Of a stretch of 43,761 nt of DNA, positions 23,748-33,505 are shown piece after piece. Numbering within the stretch: the stretch's first letter is position 1; each line of letters opens with the position of its first letter. The translations under genes and the position numbers were made by a program. Source of the stretch: Pseudanabaena sp. SR411 (GTDB taxonomy: Bacteria; Cyanobacteriota; Cyanobacteriia; Pseudanabaenales; Pseudanabaenaceae); the NCBI RefSeq assembly GCF_002251945.1, contig NZ_NDHW01000034.1, forward strand, positions 16,215-59,975. The letters run 5' to 3'. The notes under the pieces were generated by a model. The model ran no database searches. It had not been told where the DNA came from and saw only the letters and a list, made by a program, of their open reading frames with translations.

Positions 23748-26033
23748 CTATTCAGCAACAAGGCGCGAAACCGAAAGCGTGTCACACAGCTTATTGATTT
23801 GACTGCAAACTCGATCAAATTGGTGGCGATCGCTAATATCAATACTTAAATCAATAATGGCTGCCTTACCTTTTTTGGTCTGTACATTGGCGCGGCGGAC
23901 ATTAATCTTGTTGTCGGAGAGGCGAGTCAAAATATCGCGCAATATCCCCACCCGATCAATCGCTTCTACCCGAATATCAATGGGATAGGTTTGAGCCTGA
24001 TCATTTTCTTTCTGCTGATTCCAACCCACATGCAACAGGCGATCGCTAGGAATATTCGCTAAATTATGACAATCATGGCGATGGATGGTGATACCACGAT
24101 TGCTACCTAATGCCACAACTCCCGTAATTGGTTCCCCTGGTAGAGGCGCACAGCAACCTGCGATCGAGTAAACCATGCCCTCCAAACCTAAAATTGGTGA
24201 TTTGGAACTATTGCTATGGGTAGGTTCATGACGTGCTTCGTACTTTTGAGGATTTAAATCACGATCATGGTGCTGATGTTCACGCAGTTTATTGACTACG
24301 GCATTGACTGAAGTCTCCCCATAGCCAATACCTGCAATCAGATCTTCAACATTGTGATAGTTACATCGCTCAGCAAGCTTTTGCATCTGATCGGATTTAA
24401 GTAGTGTCTCTAAACCATTTTTACCAAGTTCACGTTCTAAGGCACTACGTCCTAGGGCAAGGTTTTCATCACGGCGCGATCGCTTAAACCATTGGCGAAT
24501 CCGACTTTTTGCCGAACTTGTCGCCACAAAGTTGATCCAATCGGTACTGGGATGGGCATTATTTTGGGTGAGAATTGTGACAATATCGCCATGCTTGAGG
24601 GGACGATGCAAAGGAACCATCACATTATTGACCAATGCACCAGAGCAGTGATTACCGACTTCCGTATGCACACGATAGGCAAAATCTACAGGTGTCGCGC
24701 CACGCGGCAAACAGTACACATCCCCCTTGGGGCTAAATACATAAACTTCACTATCAAATAAATCTTCCTTGACGCTATCCAGATATTCTTGAGGATCTTT
24801 TAGTTCACGCTGCCATTCCACCAACTGACGCAGCCAAGTAAATTTCTGATCATCGCCCTTGAGTGGCTTGCTAGTCGAATTACTTTCTTTATATTTCCAA
24901 TGAGCCGCAATCCCGTAATCAGCAATGTGATGCATCTCCCATGTGCGAATCTGGACTTCCACAGGTTGTCCTTTTGGTCCAATCACCGCCGTATGTAGCG
25001 ATTGATAGCGGTTGGGCTTGGGTAAACCGATGTAATCTTTAAAGCGCCCCGGAATCGGACAGAAATGATCGTGAACAACCGCGAGAACTCGATAACATTC
25101 TTCTTTAGTATTGACGATCACCCTGACAGCTTGAATGTCATAAATCTCATTATACTGCTTCTTTTGGCGTTCCATCTTGCGATAAATGCCATACAAATGT
25201 TTCGGTCTACCACTAATATCAAAATCATCAATACCCATCGACTCTAGGCGATCGGCTAACACCCTCGTCACTTCCACCAATTGTTCATGGCGACTTTCAT
25301 GAGTCTCGGCAACTAGAGACTCCATCATTTGATATTGTGCTGGCTCAATATATTTAAAAGCAATATCTTCGAGTTCCCATTTAATTTGCCCTAAACCCAA
25401 ACGGTTTGCTAAAGGTGCAAAAATCTCTCTTGTTTCTCTAGAAATCAGAACTTGTTTCTCAGGTCGCAGATGTTGCAGCGTTCGCATGTTGTGCAGGCGA
25501 TCGGCAAGCTTGACGATAATCACGCGAATGTCTTGAGCCATCGCCAGAAACATGCGGCGAAAATTTTCGGCTTGACTTTCAGTCTTACTCTCAAAACTCA
25601 GTTTCGATAACTTAGTTACCCCTTCCACCAGTTGACGAACTTCTTTCCCAAACATTTCTTCGATCTGCTCGCAGGATACATCAGTATCCTCAACAACATC
25701 ATGCAGAAATCCTGCGGCGATCATTGCATTACTGCCACCTAAATCTTTGAGGATGGCGGCAACTGCGATCGGATGCAGTATGTATGGTTCCCCTGAAGCA
25801 CGGCATTGACCATCATGCAGTTTATAGGCAAAATCTAAAGCTCGACCAACAATATCTTCACTCTCTAAACTTTCACCCCTTTGCGATTTCTCCCAACTAC
25901 TTCTCAGCCAGTCTGGAATCCATGCATCTACGATCGCATCACATTCCTGTAAGTTTTCACAATCTATTTCCCCATCTATCGGCTTACCTAGACGTTCTAC
26001 TGGAGCTTCAGCTACTAATGTCATCGGAGTCAT
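23748..26033 (-). CDS. relA/spoT: Bifunctional (p)ppGpp synthetase/hydrolase
   Basis: Makes and degrades (p)ppGpp to adjust growth to starvation and darkness. The 761-residue Rsh layout is: HD hydrolase domain (FLHDVVEDTDVS and KLADRLHNMRTL), synthetase domain (YGIYRKMERQKKQYNEIYDI, NRYQSLHTAV), TGS domain (VYVFSPKGDVYCLPRGATPVD), helical and zinc-finger region (IAGCCAPLPGEPITG), and C-terminal ACT domain. The hydrolase motifs look intact, so this is probably the single long Rsh of the organism. An alternative start is Met4. The start has AAGGCG upstream. Confidence 0.96.
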   Translation of the reverse strand: MTPMTLVAEAPVERLGKPIDGEIDCENLQECDAIVDAWIPDWLRSSWEKSQRGESLESEDIVGRALDFAYKLHDGQCRASGEPYILHPIAVAAILKDLGGSNAMIAAGFLHDVVEDTDVSCEQIEEMFGKEVRQLVEGVTKLSKLSFESKTESQAENFRRMFLAMAQDIRVIIVKLADRLHNMRTLQHLRPEKQVLISRETREIFAPLANRLGLGQIKWELEDIAFKYIEPAQYQMMESLVAETHESRHEQLVEVTRVLADRLESMGIDDFDISGRPKHLYGIYRKMERQKKQYNEIYDIQAVRVIVNTKEECYRVLAVVHDHFCPIPGRFKDYIGLPKPNRYQSLHTAVIGPKGQPVEVQIRTWEMHHIADYGIAAHWKYKESNSTSKPLKGDDQKFTWLRQLVEWQRELKDPQEYLDSVKEDLFDSEVYVFSPKGDVYCLPRGATPVDFAYRVHTEVGNHCSGALVNNVMVPLHRPLKHGDIVTILTQNNAHPSTDWINFVATSSAKSRIRQWFKRSRRDENLALGRSALERELGKNGLETLLKSDQMQKLAERCNYHNVEDLIAGIGYGETSVNAVVNKLREHQHHDRDLNPQKYEARHEPTHSNSSKSPILGLEGMVYSIAGCCAPLPGEPITGVVALGSNRGITIHRHDCHNLANIPSDRLLHVGWNQQKENDQAQTYPIDIRVEAIDRVGILRDILTRLSDNKINVRRANVQTKKGKAAIIDLSIDISDRHQFDRVCSQINKLCDTLSVSRLVAE

Positions 26034-26184
26034 ATGTTTAATTTCGCCTTAGCAAAGATAGTTGTTAAGATTCTCATAACCTTATTTTAAACTTATATGT
26101 CAAATATGCGGTTTTGTCTCTAGAAAAACAAATTTTTCCATTTTTTTATGCATTATATAGCAAAGCAAGTTTTGCTTAGGACAT

Positions 26185-26239
26185 AAAACCCAAGAATCGA
26201 GTGGCGGCGCGAAGCGCCGCCACTCGATTCTTGGGTTTT
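26185..26239. repeat. GCGC-core palindrome, twin of the one at 33082
   Basis: Perfect 26-bp arms starting AAAACCCAAGAATCGAGTGG with GAA centre. The element at 33082-33142 has nearly the same arms, differing by one compensated base pair and a TTT centre. It lies in the 293-bp gap between relA/spoT and the anti-sigma gene (26034-26326), where no gene is seen. Confidence 0.92.
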
Positions 26240-26276
26240 GGTTTGTACTAGCCAACTCTTTTTTTGCTATACAAAT

Positions 26277-26319
26277 CAAAAGAGAGAAGATGGCGCAAAG
26301 CGCTACCTTCTCTCTTTTG
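26277..26319. repeat. GCGC-core palindrome with two mismatches
   Basis: Arms of 20 nt (CAAAAGAGAGAAGATGGCGC; right GCGCTACCTTCTCTCTTTTG) around AAA. Two positions are not Watson-Crick, making it one of the few decayed copies. It lies 7 nt past the stop of the minus-strand anti-sigma gene and may terminate it. Confidence 0.8.
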
Positions 26320-26326
26320 AGAAAGC

Positions 26327-26764
26327 CTAAAAAATCATGGGTTTACTAAAACGATCAATACGTTTGCACAGCGTCAAACGATGTGTGGCACTATCCCAAT
26401 GCACATGCTCAAAAATTTTGCGTAATATATAGAAGCCCCGACCGCATTCTAAGTCATGACAAGGTGTGGGATCGTCTTTTGATCCCCCAGAGGATTGCAA
26501 ATCACTCCCCTGATCAGTGATCACCCACCAGTACATTTGCGAAACAATCGAAAATTTAACGGTGATTTGCTTGCATGGATCGAGAGAATTGCCGTGTTTG
26601 ACGGCATTGACTAAAGCTTCTTGCAAACCCAATCGTAACTCTGGCTGCCATTCTGACGGTACTTCGTCAAGCAACAGGTCTAATACTGGGGCAAGATAGA
26701 GGGTTGAAGTAAAACTGAGATTACTCCACTTTCGTCCTACTGAACGCACAGGGGTCACAATCAC
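26327..26764 (-). CDS. Anti-sigma factor / serine-protein kinase (HATPase_c_2)
   Basis: A 145-residue RsbW/SpoIIAB-like GHKL ATPase. The N box is LQEALVNAVKHGN, the G1 box is ITDQGSDL, and the G2 region is ECGRGFYILRKIFEHV. Family members bind sigma factors or phosphorylate anti-sigma antagonists (STAS proteins); neither partner gene is adjacent. The start is GTG (26764) with GAGGAG upstream. Cytosolic. Confidence 0.85.
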   Translation of the reverse strand: MIVTPVRSVGRKWSNLSFTSTLYLAPVLDLLLDEVPSEWQPELRLGLQEALVNAVKHGNSLDPCKQITVKFSIVSQMYWWVITDQGSDLQSSGGSKDDPTPCHDLECGRGFYILRKIFEHVHWDSATHRLTLCKRIDRFSKPMIF

Positions 26765-26932
26765 GGACTTTTAACTCCTCTGAAAGACGGCTGTAGCTTG
26801 CTTTTGGTCTTTGTGAATAGCAAAAATATTCACTAAACATGCAATGGAATTAATTAAATTCACGATCGCCATACAATAGATCTATCTATTATTCTAGCGA
26901 AAAAATCTTTCTTAAAATCTTTCCTAAGCAGT

Positions 26933-28759
26933 ATGACTTTTACGCAACGACAAAATTCCCCTTTTAATCCCACTGAAAACACCCGTTCCATGGGAAAGGG
27001 GATGCGAGCCGCTATTTTATTTTTGTTAAGCGTATTGGTACTAATCGGGATTTTAGGCGGGCGACTTTTTTATTTACAGCTAATTGAGGGCGATCGCAAC
27101 CAACAACTTGCGGAAAACAATCGGATCAGATTAATTGCCAAGCCTCCAGAAAGAGGACGGCTTTTTGATCGCAAAGGTAACATTCTTGCTTCAAGCCGAT
27201 TAGCGCATGTGGTGTATCTGTGGCCGATCGCCCAACCCAAGGACAAATGGGAGCCAATTATTAATCGTTTAGCTGGGTTAATCGGAGTTTCGGCGCAAAC
27301 GATTACCGACAAGCTGGAACAGGAAGGCTACAACTCCCCCAACCTAGTCCGAGTCTCCACCTCAATTAGCCCCAAACTGGTAACCGTACTTTCTGAGCAT
27401 AGCCTCGAATTACCAGGGGTGAAAGTAGAGCCTGAAGCGGTGCGCTATTACCCCAATGGCGATGTCGCGGCTCATGTGTTGGGATATACAGGCGAGCTAA
27501 CTGCTGAAGAGTTGCCCAAATTACGCGAAAAAGGTTATCGCCCAGGAGATGTAATCGGCAAAGCTGGCGTGGAATATGCCTTTGAGAATCAACTACGGGG
27601 CGAGTGGGGCGGTCAGCAGGTAGAAGTCGATGCTTTTGGAAAGGTACTGCGAGTTTTAGGACAAAAGCCACCGAAAGCAGGTAATGCTGTCAAAATGACG
27701 ATTGACCTAGATCTAGAAAAAGCCGTTGAAAAGATTTTAGGTGATCAGCAAGGCGGGATTATCGCCATGAATCCGAATAATGGCGAAATCCTTGCTATGG
27801 TTAGCCATCCAGCTTTTGACCCTAACCTGTTTTCTGGCAAGATTTCCGAAGCAACATGGAAACGCTTGCAAGAAAAAGACCATCCTTTTGTCAATCGAGT
27901 CTTGCAGGTATATCCGCCCGCAAGTACCTTTAAGGTTGTGACGATGACCGCAGGTTTAGAAACCAACAAATTTGGCATCAATGATGTGCTGGCGACTTAC
28001 CCTTATCTTGATGTGGGCGGCTTTCAATTCTGGGATCACAACAAGGCTGGGTTTGGCACAATTGGGTTTTATGAGGCGATGGCCTATAGCAGTAATACTT
28101 TCTTTGGGCAGGTAGGTATGCGTGTGGGCGAAAAAGATCTTGCCGCATGGTCGCATAAATTTGGTTATGGAGAATATTCAGGTATTGAAATTAAGGAAGA
28201 AGAGACTAAAGGCACTGTTCCCGATGAAGAGTGGAAAAAGCGCGTCATTGGTGAACCTTGGTATGTTGGTAATACTTTAAATATGTCCATTGGGCAGGGG
28301 GATGTCCAAGCTAATCTTGTCCAAGTTTCAATGATGACTGCTGCTGTTGCTAACGGTGGATTTAAGATTAGACCCCATTTGCTTCTAGAAGATAATGATG
28401 CAAGGGAGTGGCGGCAGTCCCTGAATATATCGCCAACAAATTTGGCAGCTTTGCAAAAGGCTTTGCGATCTGTATTTGATTTTGGGACAGCCGCATCTTT
28501 AAATTCGGCAGAAATTACAATGGCCGGTAAGTCTGGTACGGCTCAAGATCCCCCCCGTCCTAATCATGCATGGTTTACAGTCTATGCACCCTACGAAAAG
28601 CCAGAAATTGTGGTGACAGTTTTTGGTGAAAATGCAGGTGGTGGTGGTGGTAGTGCGATCGCTGCTCCCTTGGCAGTACAGACTATCGAAGCTTATATGC
28701 AAATCAAAAATAAGCCCAACTCACCAAATAATCCACCAGTTCCTGTGATTAACAATTAA
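26933..28759 (+). CDS. mrdA: Penicillin-binding protein 2 (elongation transpeptidase)
   Basis: A class B PBP that cross-links peptidoglycan during elongation with RodA and MreBCD. One membrane anchor (about 26-48) is followed by the pedestal domain with the RGRLFDRKGN motif (75-84). The transpeptidase domain has STFK (Ser331, Lys334), SSN and KSGTAQ. The 608-residue length is standard. A Pro/Asn-rich tail ends the protein. No rodA neighbour. A strong terminator follows directly at 28760. Confidence 0.95.
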   Translation: MTFTQRQNSPFNPTENTRSMGKGMRAAILFLLSVLVLIGILGGRLFYLQLIEGDRNQQLAENNRIRLIAKPPERGRLFDRKGNILASSRLAHVVYLWPIAQPKDKWEPIINRLAGLIGVSAQTITDKLEQEGYNSPNLVRVSTSISPKLVTVLSEHSLELPGVKVEPEAVRYYPNGDVAAHVLGYTGELTAEELPKLREKGYRPGDVIGKAGVEYAFENQLRGEWGGQQVEVDAFGKVLRVLGQKPPKAGNAVKMTIDLDLEKAVEKILGDQQGGIIAMNPNNGEILAMVSHPAFDPNLFSGKISEATWKRLQEKDHPFVNRVLQVYPPASTFKVVTMTAGLETNKFGINDVLATYPYLDVGGFQFWDHNKAGFGTIGFYEAMAYSSNTFFGQVGMRVGEKDLAAWSHKFGYGEYSGIEIKEEETKGTVPDEEWKKRVIGEPWYVGNTLNMSIGQGDVQANLVQVSMMTAAVANGGFKIRPHLLLEDNDAREWRQSLNISPTNLAALQKALRSVFDFGTAASLNSAEITMAGKSGTAQDPPRPNHAWFTVYAPYEKPEIVVTVFGENAGGGGGSAIAAPLAVQTIEAYMQIKNKPNSPNNPPVPVINN

Positions 28760-28788
28760 AAAAAAGCGGTGCTTAGCACCGCTTTTTT
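28760..28788 (+). terminator. Intrinsic terminator of mrdA
   Basis: A 13-bp stem AAAAAAGCGGTGC and complement around TTA with a T-run, starting on the base after the stop codon. Confidence 0.92.
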
Positions 28789-28810
28789 ATATCAGCCGAC
28801 AAAACAAAAA

Positions 28811-28857
28811 ACCAATAGAAGAAGGGCGGCGCGAAGCGCCGCCCTTCTTCTATTGGT
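28811..28857. repeat. GCGC-core palindrome between mrdA and ilvC
   Basis: Perfect 22-bp arms (ACCAATAGAAGAAGGGCGGC then GC, and complement) with GAA centre, between convergent genes. TGGCGACAGCTAT at 28866-28878 repeats the flank found near 16375 and 40522. Confidence 0.9.
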
Positions 28858-28879
28858 AATACAATTGGCGACAGCTATA

Positions 28880-29917
<1,038 letters not shown>

Positions 29918-30031
29918 TTAGATGTAGTTTGGAAGATTTATTGTCAATTGCCTTCAAACACTTTTCCTAGTCTAACAAAAATCGTTGCAACTCTTAAATA
30001 TATTTACAGCATTTACAGAGCGATCGAATCA

Positions 30032-30115
30032 CAAGAGATTTTTTGAAAGTGTTGCGAAGCAACACTTTCAAAAAATCTCTTGGTTTGGGCTTGAGAGCAA
30101 AGCGTCGTAAGCGCA
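30032..30115. repeat. CAAGAGATTTT family palindrome (copy 2)
   Basis: Perfect 24-bp arms (CAAGAGATTTTTTGAAAGTG then TTGC) with GAA centre at 30032-30082. The tail TTTGGGCTTGAGAGCAAAGC (30084 onward) matches the element near 43060-43106. It lies between ilvC and GNAT, both on the minus strand. The rest of 29876-30139 holds the ilvC promoter region without a clear motif. Confidence 0.85.
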
Positions 30116-30139
30116 GCAAATATATCGCAGCAAATATAT

Positions 30140-30721
30140 TTAAGTGCGGCGGCGCGATCGCGGACGGTTGCGATCGGCTTTGTCTCGTTCGTAATTTATG
30201 AGTCTGCCGTAATATTCATGTTTGGCGAGATTTAGCGATAGAAAAACATGCTCTCTAGCATTACCAAAACCTTTACGGTTGAAGAAATTAATGGCAGGTG
30301 TATTCGCGGGATCGGTATCAACTAGCATTAGGCGCACATTATCTTCAATCATGCGCTCAATGATTTTATCGACTAGGCGATCGGCTACTCCACGCCTTTG
30401 GCAATTGGGATTTACGCCAAGCCAAGTAATATAGCCATATTTCCATGAAGCCTTATTGATGATCGTGCCGAGGATAAAACCTGCGAGTTGCTCATCGATT
30501 TCCGCCACTAAGCAATACTCTGAGTCGGTGTTATACATGCCGATTACTTCCCACTCATCCCATGTCCGATAGAGGTAAGGATAGAGATCACTGGTAAATA
30601 GCTGTTCGCCTAAGTGAAAAATTGGCGCAATGTCATCGATATTCATCTCGCGAATATCCACACTATTTGGATCGAGGCGATCGCTATCTGTGTCAGTAGC
30701 TTTATCTGGAAAATCGTTCAT
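30140..30721 (-). CDS. GNAT-family N-acetyltransferase
   Basis: A 193-residue acetyltransferase. The acetyl-CoA motif A is GVNPNCQRRGVADRLVDKII (Q/RxxGxG/A type), followed by LMLVDTDPANTPAINFFNRK and GF, the usual end of the fold. The N-terminal 20 residues are acidic and probably disordered; the C-terminus is Arg-rich (RNRPRSRRRT). Substrate unknown; RimI-like protein or small-molecule acetylation are both possible. It starts 13 nt after the stop of the M23 peptidase gene, so the two are likely co-transcribed. Confidence 0.85.
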   Translation of the reverse strand: MNDFPDKATDTDSDRLDPNSVDIREMNIDDIAPIFHLGEQLFTSDLYPYLYRTWDEWEVIGMYNTDSEYCLVAEIDEQLAGFILGTIINKASWKYGYITWLGVNPNCQRRGVADRLVDKIIERMIEDNVRLMLVDTDPANTPAINFFNRKGFGNAREHVFLSLNLAKHEYYGRLINYERDKADRNRPRSRRRT

Positions 30722-30734
30722 AATTTAAGACTTG

Positions 30735-31424
30735 TTAGTTTTTTAAATTTTCCCATTGTAAATAAGTGGCTGGATTGTAAACATAGTGAAAAGATTGCGC
30801 TGGCGCACAATGATTGATCTTAATAGCAAGCCCTAACTCAAAATGTAAATGTCTGATATCACTCCGTCCTGAATTTCCCATTTTGCCAAGTTCTTGACCA
30901 CGAGTAACTTTCTGCCCAACTTTCACTTGAGTACTGTCAGGATACAGATGAGCATAGCGAGTGAATAGTCCATTAGGATGCTGAATCACAATATGGTTTC
31001 CCCAATCGCCGCCACAGTCTCGCTGCAAACGGTTGGGCGCAAATGAATCTGATTGCGGACAATCACGGCGAATATATACAACTGTGCCATCGGCAGCCGA
31101 TCGCACAGAAACTTGAGTAATTAACGGGTTGCTATGAATAAAATCTAGCCCTTCATGCTCCGCAAGCTGATAGTCCTTGCCTACAAATGGATCGATTTCG
31201 GTAAATTCTGCGGGTAAAGCCCAAGCTAATGTTAAGTCGCGATCGCTGCGAACTGTAGCAACACGCTGTGTCGGCGCATATTCTTCGTCATGCTTATCTG
31301 AGTTTGAATCTAAGCTTTGATAAGAATATTCATAGGCGCAAACTTGTGCAAATACGGGAGACACATCAACATAGAGAAAAGAAATTAAAAAAACTGCTAA
31401 TCTGAAACGCAAATATATGTTCAT
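30735..31424 (-). CDS. Secreted M23-family (LytM) peptidase
   Basis: A 229-residue exported protein with a signal peptide cleaved near AQVCA (about residue 28). The LytM domain has HEGLDF (His and Asp ligands), TRYAHLYPDS and HLHFELG (HxH). These are the zinc ligands of active glycyl-glycine or DD-endopeptidases such as MepM and LytM, so peptidoglycan cutting in the periplasm is plausible. It is the first gene of a probable two-gene unit with the GNAT gene. Confidence 0.87.
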   Translation of the reverse strand: MNIYLRFRLAVFLISFLYVDVSPVFAQVCAYEYSYQSLDSNSDKHDEEYAPTQRVATVRSDRDLTLAWALPAEFTEIDPFVGKDYQLAEHEGLDFIHSNPLITQVSVRSAADGTVVYIRRDCPQSDSFAPNRLQRDCGGDWGNHIVIQHPNGLFTRYAHLYPDSTQVKVGQKVTRGQELGKMGNSGRSDIRHLHFELGLAIKINHCAPAQSFHYVYNPATYLQWENLKN

Positions 31425-31467
31425 GCCTAGTCATCAAACAAGTTGGACATTCTGCATTTTTTTACTT

Positions 31468-31522
31468 CCAGCCAAGAATTAGTGGTGCGGCGCTTTGCGC
31501 CGCACCACTAATTCTTGGCTGG
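31468..31522. repeat. GCGC-core palindrome upstream of petB
   Basis: Perfect 26-bp arms (CCAGCCAAGAATTAGTGGTG then CGGCGC) with TTT centre, between the divergent M23 peptidase and petB genes. This is one of the few copies in a divergent, promoter-bearing region. Confidence 0.9.
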
Positions 31523-31667
31523 GGGGAGTATCTTAAAAATGTCGTATAGTCGTATATCTGAGATAGATTAATGGCGATCGCTTGGTTTTGTTATCCGTAT
31601 CAAGGTAGCAATGATCAAGAAGATTTACTATAAATTTAGTAAAACCTTTTAAAAGCTGTCTTTAGGT

Positions 31668-31697
31668 TTGCCTACACATGATCATAAGTATTAAAAT
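31668..31697 (+). promoter_or_regulatory. Candidate promoter of petB-petD
   Basis: TTGCCT (31668-31673) and TAAAAT (31692-31697) are separated by 18 nt, about 60 nt upstream of the petB ATG. Match to a sigma-70-type promoter is by eye only. Confidence 0.4.
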
Positions 31698-31755
31698 AAG
31701 TTACAGCTATCAAAAAATTGTTAACTAGTTCAGCAATCTTGGGTTTTTCAATTAC

Positions 31756-32403
31756 ATGAGTAAAGTTTACGATTGGTTTAATGATCGCCTTGAAGTCGGG
31801 GCGCTCGCTGAGGACGTTACGAGTAAGTACGTTCCCCCTCACGTTAATATCTTTTACTGCTTAGGCGGCATCACCCTCACCTGCTTCCTAATTCAGTTCG
31901 CGACAGGCTTCGCGATGACTTTTTATTACAAGCCATCAGTTACTGAAGCATTTGAATCAGTGCGCTACATCATGACTGACGTTAACTTCGGTTGGTTGAT
32001 CCGCTCAGTTCATCGTTGGTCTGCAAGCATGATGGTCTTGATGATGATCTTGCACGTTTTCCGCGTGTATCTAACAGGCGGTTTCAAAAAGCCTCGTGAA
32101 TTGACTTGGATCACTGGTGTCATCCTTGCTGTGATAACTGTTACCTTCGGTGTAACTGGATACTCCCTACCTTGGGATCAAGTTGGATACTGGGCGGTTA
32201 AGATTGTATCTGGTGTACCTGATGCAATTCCTGTTGTTGGTGGAACCTTGGTTGAGCTATTGCGTGGCGGACAAAGTGTTGGTCAAGCAACTCTTACCCG
32301 TTTCTACAGCTTGCATACCTTTGTATTGCCTTGGTTGATTGCAGTATTCATGCTGGCTCACTTCTTGATGATCCGTAAGCAAGGTATTTCTGGTCCTTTG
32401 TAA
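31756..32403 (+). CDS. petB: Cytochrome b6
   Basis: The haem-binding core subunit of the thylakoid cytochrome b6f complex, which oxidises plastoquinol and pumps protons. The 215-residue length is exact for the family. Four membrane helices are present. The haem-ligand histidines sit in [20 protein letters not shown] and in [20 protein letters not shown]; the Cys for haem c(n) is in IFYCLGG. It is separated from petD by 82 nt, the standard petBD operon. Confidence 0.99.
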   Translation: MSKVYDWFNDRLEVGALAEDVTSKYVPPHVNIFYCLGGITLTCFLIQFATGFAMTFYYKPSVTEAFESVRYIMTDVNFGWLIRSVHRWSASMMVLMMILHVFRVYLTGGFKKPRELTWITGVILAVITVTFGVTGYSLPWDQVGYWAVKIVSGVPDAIPVVGGTLVELLRGGQSVGQATLTRFYSLHTFVLPWLIAVFMLAHFLMIRKQGISGPL

Positions 32404-32485
32404 GGTTTCTTATCCTAGAAACTCGTATAGGATTTTCCTGTTAGATAATTTTAGAAAACCATAACGCAATAAATAAAGCAATAAC

Positions 32486-32971
32486 ATGGCAAAGACTGAA
32501 AAGCTCCCTGATTTAAATGATCCAATTTTGCGTGCAAAGTTGGAAAAGAACATGGGTCACAACTACTATGGCGAACCAGCTTGGCCAAATGACCTGTTGT
32601 ACATGTTCCCAGTTGTGATCACTGGCACGATCGCTTTGATTACTGGTTTGGCAGTGCTTGACCCCACGATGGTCGGCGAACCTGCTAATCCTTTCGCAAC
32701 TCCTTTAGAAATTTTGCCAGAGTGGTTCTTGTATCCTGCATTCCAAATTTTGCGGATTGTTCCTAACAAGCTTTTGGGCGTACTGCTCCAAAGTTTGATT
32801 CCCGTTGGTTTGATTCTCATTCCTTTCATTGAGAATGTAAACAAGTTCCAAAATCCTTTCCGTCGTCCTGTAGCAATGGCTGTATTTCTATTTGGTACTG
32901 CTGTTACTCTTTGGTTGGGAATTGGCTCCACCATGCCTATTGATAAGTCTTTGACTTTGGGCTTGTTCTAA
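32486..32971 (+). CDS. petD: Cytochrome b6f complex subunit IV
   Basis: Corresponds to the C-terminal part of cytochrome b and forms part of the quinol oxidation site. 161 residues with three membrane helices. The PEWF motif ([15 protein letters not shown]), essential at the Qo site, is intact. Co-transcribed with petB. Two terminator-like hairpins follow in tandem. Confidence 0.99.
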   Translation: MAKTEKLPDLNDPILRAKLEKNMGHNYYGEPAWPNDLLYMFPVVITGTIALITGLAVLDPTMVGEPANPFATPLEILPEWFLYPAFQILRIVPNKLLGVLLQSLIPVGLILIPFIENVNKFQNPFRRPVAMAVFLFGTAVTLWLGIGSTMPIDKSLTLGLF

Positions 32972-32980
32972 AATTTCAAG

Positions 32981-33019
32981 AAAAAAAATTGTGTAAGCAA
33001 TGCTTGCACAATTTTTTTT
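32981..33019 (+). terminator. Terminator of petBD
   Basis: An A/T-rich stem with AAAAAATTGTGTAAGCA (32983-32999) opposite TGCTTGCACAATTTTTT (33001-33017), one G-U pair, then T residues; 10 nt after the petD stop. Confidence 0.85.
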
Positions 33020-33021
33020 AG

Positions 33022-33066
33022 CTAAAAAGATAAAGGCAGTGCTGAGCACTGCCTTTATCTTTTTAG
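33022..33066 (+). terminator. Second hairpin after petBD
   Basis: A perfect 21-bp stem CTAAAAAGATAAAGGCAGTG then C, centre TGA, ending in a T-run. It is a back-up terminator for petBD. Confidence 0.8.
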
Positions 33067-33081
33067 GGTTTGATTTGTTTT

Positions 33082-33142
33082 CATAAAACCCAAGAAGCGA
33101 GTGGCGGCGCTTTGCGCCGCCACTCGCTTCTTGGGTTTTATG
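33082..33142. repeat. GCGC-core palindrome, twin of the one at 26185
   Basis: Perfect 29-bp arms (CATAAAACCCAAGAAGCGAG then TGGCGGCGC) with TTT centre. Compared with 26185-26239 the arms differ at one position, G33097 paired with C33127 in place of T26197 paired with A26227. Confidence 0.92.
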
Positions 33143-33505
33143 TCCTAGGCAAACTCAACTGTTTTAAGGTTTATTTGTCTCTTTGATCGAGTCTGTGAAG
33201 ATGGTCTTTGGCTGATACTTATTTGATTAGTATGTCTGAGGTAATACCATACTTCACAACTTTAATATAAGTCCTCTCAAGCTCTTTGAAATTGCAGGAT
33301 TCAAGTAAATTCTCAAACAAATTCTGAACACCTATAAAAGAAATAAGTTGTATATTATGTTTGATTTTATTACAAATATTTACGTTAAAAGTTAGCTTTC
33401 TTCCTACTATTTATATATGTATTGTTAATACTATCTGTACATGTATTTCTTTCTGCCATCTCTATAGACTTGAAAAGTTCATGATTCACATGAGAGGTTT
33501 TAATT
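33143..33505. other. Gene-less A/T-rich leader of the NACHT gene
   Basis: No gene seen. Half-site-like words ATACT (33215), AGTATG (33229-33234) and CATACT (33248-33253) form possible dyads. GAGAGG at 33492-33497 is a good Shine-Dalgarno 8 nt before the ATG at 33506. The long, HIP1-free, A/T-rich leader is typical of accessory genes. Confidence 0.4.
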